A stretch of DNA of 64,000 bases from Heyndrickxia ginsengihumi (GTDB lineage Bacteria > Bacillota > Bacilli > Bacillales > Bacillaceae_C): the NCBI RefSeq assembly GCF_011008565.1, contig NZ_JAAIWK010000016.1, positions 22,467-86,466 on the forward strand, read 5' to 3'. Position 1 is the stretch's first letter. Every line of letters begins with the position of its first letter. The position numbers and the translations under genes were made by a program. The notes below the pieces were generated by a model that saw only the letters and a program-made list of their open reading frames with translations, had not been told where the DNA came from and did no database searches. Positions 59,533 through 64,000 of the stretch are shown one piece after another.

Positions 59533-60435
59533 TTGCAAAAATTAATAATACTCGCATTCGTTGGGCTCATTGCACAATTAGTCGATGGCTCACTCGGAAT
59601 GGGATACGGTTTAACATCGACATCATTGCTTTTAGCTTTCGGTATCACACCAGCTGTAGCTTCAGCATCTGTTCATTTGGCTGAAGTTGTTACTACAGGA
59701 GCATCAGGCATTTCACACACAAGATTTGGAAACGTGGATAAAGAAATTGCTTGGAGACTAATTATTCCAGGTGCAATCGGAGCCTTTCTTGGAGCCACGA
59801 TATTAAGCCATTTACCAGCAAATACATTAAAGCCATATATATCGATTTTTCTTATGTTGTTAGGATTATATGTCCTGTTCAGATTTATTATAAAAAATAA
59901 TCAAAGCAAGCAAAAGAAAAGAAAAAAAATGACAAAAGCATTTTTTATTCCATTAGGATTTATCGCAGGTTTTTTTGACGCAACTGGCGGCGGTGGATGG
60001 GGCCCTATTGCCACGCCAACGTTATTATCTAGAGATGATATTGAGCCTAGAAAAGTGATTGGTTCCGTAGATACGAGTGAATTTGCTGTCGCTTTAGCAT
60101 CTAGTATTGGTTTTCTTCTTTCACTTGGGGCGCATCAAATTAATTGGATTTGGACAATCGCCTTAATGCTCGGAGGAATGATTGCAGCTCCAATTGCCGC
60201 ATATCTAGTAAAAATATTACCTTCGCATTTACTCGCAGTATTTGTAAGTGGCATGATTATTTTCACAAATATCCAAACATTGTTATCATTAGGTAAATTA
60301 CCAACTGTCTGGAATAGCATTATTTATATTGTAATGTTCATTTTGTGGTTCTCCGTCTTCATTTTTACAATTAAAAAATATAGGAATACCGTTGTTAAAA
60401 AAGGGCAAACATCTGAAACGATGCAAATTGAATAG
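59533..60435 (+). CDS. TSUP (TauE/SafE) family transporter under SAM riboswitch control
   Basis: 300-residue membrane protein with about eight helices and the duplicated TSUP signature: LIAQLVDGSLGMGYGLTSTS, then SVHLAEVVTTGASGISHTRF, and AGFFDATGGGGWGPIATPTL in the second half. Members move sulfite, sulfonates, sulfoacetate or other organic acids. Control by an S-box (59276) points to sulfur or methionine-related uptake rather than a generic exporter. I place the start at TTG 59533 after GGGAG, giving the family-like MQKLIILAFVG; the ATG at 59497 would add 12 residues. Substrate unknown. Confidence 0.88.
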   Translation: MQKLIILAFVGLIAQLVDGSLGMGYGLTSTSLLLAFGITPAVASASVHLAEVVTTGASGISHTRFGNVDKEIAWRLIIPGAIGAFLGATILSHLPANTLKPYISIFLMLLGLYVLFRFIIKNNQSKQKKRKKMTKAFFIPLGFIAGFFDATGGGGWGPIATPTLLSRDDIEPRKVIGSVDTSEFAVALASSIGFLLSLGAHQINWIWTIALMLGGMIAAPIAAYLVKILPSHLLAVFVSGMIIFTNIQTLLSLGKLPTVWNSIIYIVMFILWFSVFIFTIKKYRNTVVKKGQTSETMQIE

Positions 60436-60447
60436 CATGTAATTATT

Positions 60448-60484
60448 GGGCTGTCGCTATAATATTTATTGGCAGCTCTTTTTA
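60448..60484 (+). terminator. Rho-independent terminator after the TSUP gene
   Basis: GGGCTGTC at 60448-60455 pairs with GGCAGCTC at 60471-60478 (G-T pairs included) and is followed by T run. Confidence 0.7.
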
Positions 60485-60632
60485 TTTGTGGCTTTTACAA
60501 CTTGAGTTTAAAACATAAAGACTTGGGAATTGAAAGAAGATAGCTAAGCTAATGTATAAATAACTGGTAAAAATAGTAAATGCTATTTACAAATAATAAA
60601 ACGTTTTCTTATGGAAAAATAAAATTAAATGA

Positions 60633-60694
60633 TTGACAATTAACTTTAGGTATGTAATTATAGAGTTCGTGAATAGTTCGCATACGAATTATTC
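60633..60694 (+). promoter_or_regulatory. Promoter and palindromic operator of the MarR efflux operon
   Basis: TTGACA at 60633-60638 with a poor -10 (TAATTA at 60655 or TATAGA at 60659) is followed at 60671-60694 by a 24-base palindrome, GAATAGTTCGCA / TACGAATTATTC, with ten of twelve pairs complementary. Its place at the transcription start, just before a MarR gene, is what a MarR dimer operator should look like. The rest of 60485-60630 shows nothing recognisable. Confidence 0.65.
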
Positions 60695-60732
60695 TTGTGT
60701 AAAGTATTAATGAGCGATCGGAAGGAGGAGTT

Positions 60733-61179
60733 ATGGATCTTTTCAATAATGAGTTTTTGTTGACAATGTCCAGGGTAAATAAAGAAATTTTTCGACTTGC
60801 AAATAAAGACATCGAAAAATTAAACTTAACTGTATTGCAATTGTTTGTACTTCATACAATCTCGAAAAATCCTGAAATTGGGTTGAATGAACTGGCAGAA
60901 CACTTAAACTTATCGAAAAGTAAAAGTACAGTAAGCGGTGTGGTTGATCGTCTAGTCAATCAAAACCTTCTTGATAGGGTAGCATCGCAAAAAGATCGCA
61001 GAGCGATAGTGCTCCGTTTAACAGAGCAAGGGAAAGAAAAATTACAAGATTACATGAATAGCGAATCAATACTTTCGCACAAATTAAATGTTATTGAGGA
61101 AAATTATCACGATGAGTTACAACAAGTGATAAAGTTTCATAATAAAATTTTAGAAATTTTAACATCTGAGGAGGAATAA
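60733..61179 (+). CDS. MarR family transcriptional regulator
   Basis: 148-residue winged-helix regulator: N-terminal dimerisation helix, HTH (GLNELAEHLNLSKSKSTVSG) with the wing VASQKDRRAIVLRLTEQGKE at residues about 76-95, and C-terminal helix. It is the first gene of a three-gene unit followed by an HlyD-type adaptor and an MFS pump, with a palindromic site at its promoter, so it is probably the operon's self-repressor, relieved by a drug-like ligand. ATG after GGAAGGAGGAG. Confidence 0.93.
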   Translation: MDLFNNEFLLTMSRVNKEIFRLANKDIEKLNLTVLQLFVLHTISKNPEIGLNELAEHLNLSKSKSTVSGVVDRLVNQNLLDRVASQKDRRAIVLRLTEQGKEKLQDYMNSESILSHKLNVIEENYHDELQQVIKFHNKILEILTSEEE

Positions 61180-61186
61180 TAAGTTT

Positions 61187-61840
61187 ATGAGTGCTAGAAA
61201 AATGATATTAATTAACATCATTATTTTAATTGTATTGGTAGGTGGAGGTTTTACAGGGTACTACTTCTATAACCGTTCCGTGTCTTACATCAGTACAGAT
61301 AATGCTAAAATTGATGGTCAACAAGTTTCCATTGCTTCTCCAGCAGCAGGTAAATTAGTGGATTGGAAAGGGCAAGAAGGAAAAAGATTTGATAAAAACG
61401 ACACAATTGGTACTGTTGAAGTAACAACAGACAAAGGCACTACTACAAAAGTAAATATTAAAGCACCTGCAGACGGTACAGTTGTAAAAAATTCTGCAGT
61501 GAAAAATACTTATATCGCAGCAGGATCACCACTTGCTCAAAGTTATGATTTAAAAGGTTTATGGGTTACTGCTAATGTTGATGAAACAGATATCGATGAT
61601 GTAAAAGTTGATCAAGACGTTGATGTTTATGTAGATGCATATCCTAATTCAAAATTAACAGGTAAAGTAGAATCAATCGGTCAGGCAACTGCAAGTACTT
61701 TCTCATTACTACCTAGCGATAATAGCTCTGGTAATTATACAAAAGAAACACAAGTTATTCCTGTAAAAGTTTCACTTGATAATTATGGTGGTTTAGATTT
61801 GGTTCCTGGTATGAATGTAACTGTTCGTATTCATAAGTAG
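61187..61840 (+). CDS. HlyD/EmrA-type efflux adaptor protein
   Basis: 217-residue membrane-anchored protein: one N-terminal helix (MILINIIILIVLVGGGFTGY), then a biotinyl-lipoyl-like part (YISTDNAKIDGQQVSIASPA, GKLVDWKGQEGKRFDKNDTI, APADGTVVKNSAVKNTYIAA) and a beta-barrel (GKVESIGQATASTFSLLPSD, LDLVPGMNVTVRI). It lacks the long coiled-coil hairpin of Gram-negative EmrA, as usual in Firmicutes. ATG after GAGGAGGAATAATAA; next gene follows directly. Confidence 0.92.
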   Translation: MSARKMILINIIILIVLVGGGFTGYYFYNRSVSYISTDNAKIDGQQVSIASPAAGKLVDWKGQEGKRFDKNDTIGTVEVTTDKGTTTKVNIKAPADGTVVKNSAVKNTYIAAGSPLAQSYDLKGLWVTANVDETDIDDVKVDQDVDVYVDAYPNSKLTGKVESIGQATASTFSLLPSDNSSGNYTKETQVIPVKVSLDNYGGLDLVPGMNVTVRIHK

Positions 61841-61849
61841 GTGAATTTA

Positions 61850-63754
61850 ATGACAATATTTATTGCTGGTTATGTTCTTTTGTCAATTATTTTACTTTTA
61901 CTCGTTAATTTCTTATTGAAAAGACGAGGAAAAAAGAATTTACTCATTAACAATGAGGAAAAGGAAACAGAAACAGTCCATACCGAAAGTACGGTTGCAG
62001 AAAGTACGATAACAAATCAAACAGCAGAAAATGAACAACTATATTCTACAACAGAAGAGAAAGAAGAAGTTGTTCAATTAAGTAAAGAAGAGAACTTAGA
62101 CGCTGAAAAGGCAATTGTAAGTGAAGAAGAAAAATTGGAAGCTGAAAAAGCGATCCAAATGAGCAAAGAAGCAGAATTAGAACATGAAGTTGCGCCTGAA
62201 ACGGTTAAGAAACATCATGCTTCTGATGATATCCCTTTTAGTAGAGGAAAAATTATTTTTGCTATCATGCTTGGGGCATTTGTTGCGATTCTTAACCAAA
62301 CGCTCCTTAACGTTGCCATTCCACATATTATGAACGATTTGAATGTATCAGCAAACACTGTGCAATGGTTATCTACAGGCTATATGCTTGTAAATGGGAT
62401 TTTAATTCCGATCACTGCGTTTATGATTACTAAATGGGGAACGAGAAATATGCTTATTTCGGCAGTTTCTCTATTTACGATCGGTTCCATTTTATGTGCA
62501 ATCTCAACGAACTTCTCTATTTTGATGGTAGGACGTGTTGTACAGGCAGCTGGTGCAGGTATTATCATGCCGTTGCTAATGACAGTTATGTTAACCATTT
62601 TCCCACCAGAAAAACGTGGGGCCGCAATGGGGCTTATGGGGGTCGCAATGATTTTCGCTCCTGCAGTAGGTCCAACATTATCTGGTTGGTTAATTGGTCA
62701 TTATAACTGGCACGTGCTATTTGATCTCATTATTCCATTCGGCATCGTTGACTTAATTTTTGCGTTGATATGGATGAAAGATGTTACGAAAAGAACGAAT
62801 CCAAAAATGGATTTACCAGGCATTATCTTCTCAACGATCGGTTTTGGATTCTTGCTTTACGGATTTAGTGAAGCTGGTAATGATGGTTGGGATAGTAAAA
62901 CAGTAATTATTTCGCTAATTATTGGTATTGCAGCATTAGTTGCCTTTGTAATTCGTGAAGTAACAACAAAAGAGCCAATGTTGAATTTAAGTGTATTTAA
63001 ATATGATATTTTTGCACTTACGACAATTATCAGTATGGCTATTAATATGGCGATGTTTGCGGCAATGATTCTGCTTCCAATTTATTTGCAGAATATCCGT
63101 GGATTCTCGGCTCTCGATTCGGGTCTGTTAATGCTCCCAGGTGCGATTGTAATGGGGATCATGTCGCCAATTTCTGGATGGCTATTTGATAGAATTGGTG
63201 CAAGATGGTTGGCAGTAGTCGGTTTAATTATCACTGTTATTACAACATACCAATTTACGCATTTATCAATGTCTACGACTTACCCGCATTTAATGCTTCT
63301 ATACGTATTGAGAATGTTCGGTATGTCATTCATCATGATGACGGTTATGACAGAAGGTATGAACCAATTACCTCTGCATTTAACGAGTCATGGTACGGCA
63401 GCATCTAATACTGCCCGTACTGTTGCAGGTAGTATCGGAACTGCTTTTCTTGTAACTGTCATGACGAATAGAGCAAGTTTCCATACTGCGAATTATGCGG
63501 ATGTTGTTTCAAGTGCAAACCCATATATTGCAAATAAATTTGCTCAGCTTAGCCAAGGGTTTGCGCAATTAACTGGCGGTTCTACTCAAACCGGTCAAGC
63601 ACTTACGAATTACGTGCTTTATGGAAAAGTTTCACAACAAGCAACCATTGAAGGGATTAATGATGCCTTTCTTGTTGCCACTGGAATTGCAGTTGTTGCA
63701 TTGATTCTTGCCTTCTTTATTAGACGTGCAAGACCAAACAAAATTAAAGAATAA
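61850..63754 (+). CDS. DHA2 family MFS drug efflux permease with N-terminal extension
   Basis: 634 residues; typical EmrB/QacA pumps have about 480-520. From about residue 135 the 14-helix MFS core is visible: LGAFVAILNQTLLNVAIPHI (motif D1-like), GRVVQAAGAGIIMPLLMTVM (motif C-type), motif A-type GWLFDRIGARWLAVVG. Before it is an unusual extension: one membrane helix (FIAGYVLLSIILLLLVNFLL), RRGKKN, and a Glu/Lys/Ser/Thr-rich linker of about 100 residues with SKEENLDAEKAIVSEEEKLE-type near repeats. The ATG at 61850 follows AGGTGA; a GTG at 61841 is in the ribosome site. Probably drug-proton antiport with the adaptor before it. Confidence 0.92.
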   Translation: MTIFIAGYVLLSIILLLLVNFLLKRRGKKNLLINNEEKETETVHTESTVAESTITNQTAENEQLYSTTEEKEEVVQLSKEENLDAEKAIVSEEEKLEAEKAIQMSKEAELEHEVAPETVKKHHASDDIPFSRGKIIFAIMLGAFVAILNQTLLNVAIPHIMNDLNVSANTVQWLSTGYMLVNGILIPITAFMITKWGTRNMLISAVSLFTIGSILCAISTNFSILMVGRVVQAAGAGIIMPLLMTVMLTIFPPEKRGAAMGLMGVAMIFAPAVGPTLSGWLIGHYNWHVLFDLIIPFGIVDLIFALIWMKDVTKRTNPKMDLPGIIFSTIGFGFLLYGFSEAGNDGWDSKTVIISLIIGIAALVAFVIREVTTKEPMLNLSVFKYDIFALTTIISMAINMAMFAAMILLPIYLQNIRGFSALDSGLLMLPGAIVMGIMSPISGWLFDRIGARWLAVVGLIITVITTYQFTHLSMSTTYPHLMLLYVLRMFGMSFIMMTVMTEGMNQLPLHLTSHGTAASNTARTVAGSIGTAFLVTVMTNRASFHTANYADVVSSANPYIANKFAQLSQGFAQLTGGSTQTGQALTNYVLYGKVSQQATIEGINDAFLVATGIAVVALILAFFIRRARPNKIKE

Positions 63755-63773
63755 TTACTGAATTAAATAAAAA

Positions 63774-63819
63774 AAGAAGAGGGAAATCTCAGTATATAAG
63801 ATTCTCCTCTTCTTTTTTT
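63774..63819 (+). terminator. Rho-independent terminator after the efflux operon
   Basis: AAGAAGAGG at 63774-63782 pairs with CCTCTTCTT at 63806-63814, with an inner AATCT/AGATT pair, followed by seven T. Confidence 0.92.
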
Positions 63820-63828
63820 ATTTTCTTT

Positions 63829-63899
63829 GTTAAAGGAAAGTTTAGATTTCCGCTTCAGGATGCTCGCTTTCCGCGGGCGGAAGCTGAGCCTCCTCGGCG
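63829..63899 (+). repeat. GC-rich intergenic repeat, copy E, truncated
   Basis: TTCCGCTTCAGGATGC and TCGCTTTCCGCGGGCGG at 63864-63880, then AGCTGAGCCTCCTCGGCG, match the first half of copy C (39419-39560) in the same orientation. The match stops abruptly after CTCGGCG at 63899 and the second half is missing. Confidence 0.8.
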
Positions 63900-64000
63900 C
63901 TGTACGGAGGGCACTGAAAAAGTCCATTAAATTATTAGACGGTTAAAGGTTGAATAAATTAAACCTTTAACTGTCTTTTTAGCTTATAATAATGATATTA
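63900..64000. mobile_element. Possible end of an insertion sequence running off the right edge
   Basis: At the point where copy E breaks off, GGAGGGCACTGAAAAAGTCC at 63906-63925 begins; this has the look of a terminal inverted repeat of the IS1182-like type. A hairpin, GACGGTTAAAGGTT (63938-63951) with AACCTTTAACTGTC (63962-63975), plus T run follows, as is often found inside IS ends. The transposase is not in the window, so this remains a suggestion. Confidence 0.35.

Overview
The window is a stretch of chromosome from a low-GC, endospore-forming member of the Bacillaceae. The gene order follows the Bacillus subtilis hemB-hemL-spoVID-ysxE-valS-folC ... maf-radC-mreBCD-minCD-spoIVFAB-rplU-prp-rpmA-spo0B-obg-pheBA ... 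safA ... bofC-ruvAB-queA-tgt-yajC ... spoVB-comN-secDF-recJ-apt-relA-dtd backbone almost gene for gene. Shine-Dalgarno sites are strong, GTG and TTG starts are frequent, and sporulation genes are dense (spoVID, ysxE, spoIIB, spoIVFA/FB, spo0B, safA, bofC, spoVB). I cannot name the species from sequence alone.

Left part (1-9200): end of hemB, then hemL, the coat-morphogenesis pair spoVID/ysxE, a T-box leader with valS, and folC. Middle-left (9300-23830): the most interesting region. Between folC and spoIIB, where B. subtilis carries only the prepilin peptidase gene comC, there is a complete Gram-positive type IV pilus locus. It holds three minor pilins (one very large, beta-repeat-rich and lacking Glu5), an unknown acidic membrane protein, a PRC-barrel protein, a VanW-like exported protein, PilB, PilT, PilC, the major pilin, PilD, PilM, PilN and PilO, and ends in a strong terminator. 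Its promoter region has an extended -10 and two AAAA-N5-TTTT boxes resembling ComK sites.

Centre (23860-38780): SpoIIB, Maf, RadC, the rod-shape (MreBCD) and division-site (MinCD) proteins, the SpoIVFA/FB pro-sigma-K protease complex behind a near-consensus sigma-E promoter, RNase G, the L21-Prp-L27 cluster with its leader, Spo0B, Obg and PheB/PheA. Then comes NiaR, the NAD-biosynthesis repressor, without the nifS-nadBCA genes that are its usual neighbours.

Right part (39400-60500): SafA, a second CotS-type kinase-like coat protein, BofC, RuvAB, queuosine genes QueA and Tgt, YajC, small membrane proteins, SpoVB, ComN, SecDF, RecJ, Apt, RelA, Dtd, and a SAM-I riboswitch controlling a TauE/SafE-family transporter. 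The last 3.4 kb is a MarR/HlyD/MFS drug-efflux operon with a near-perfect palindrome at its promoter. Five copies or relics of a GC-rich, hairpin-forming intergenic repeat are scattered through the window; the last is cut off at what looks like the end of an insertion sequence running off the right edge. I saw no tRNA, rRNA, CRISPR array or prophage.
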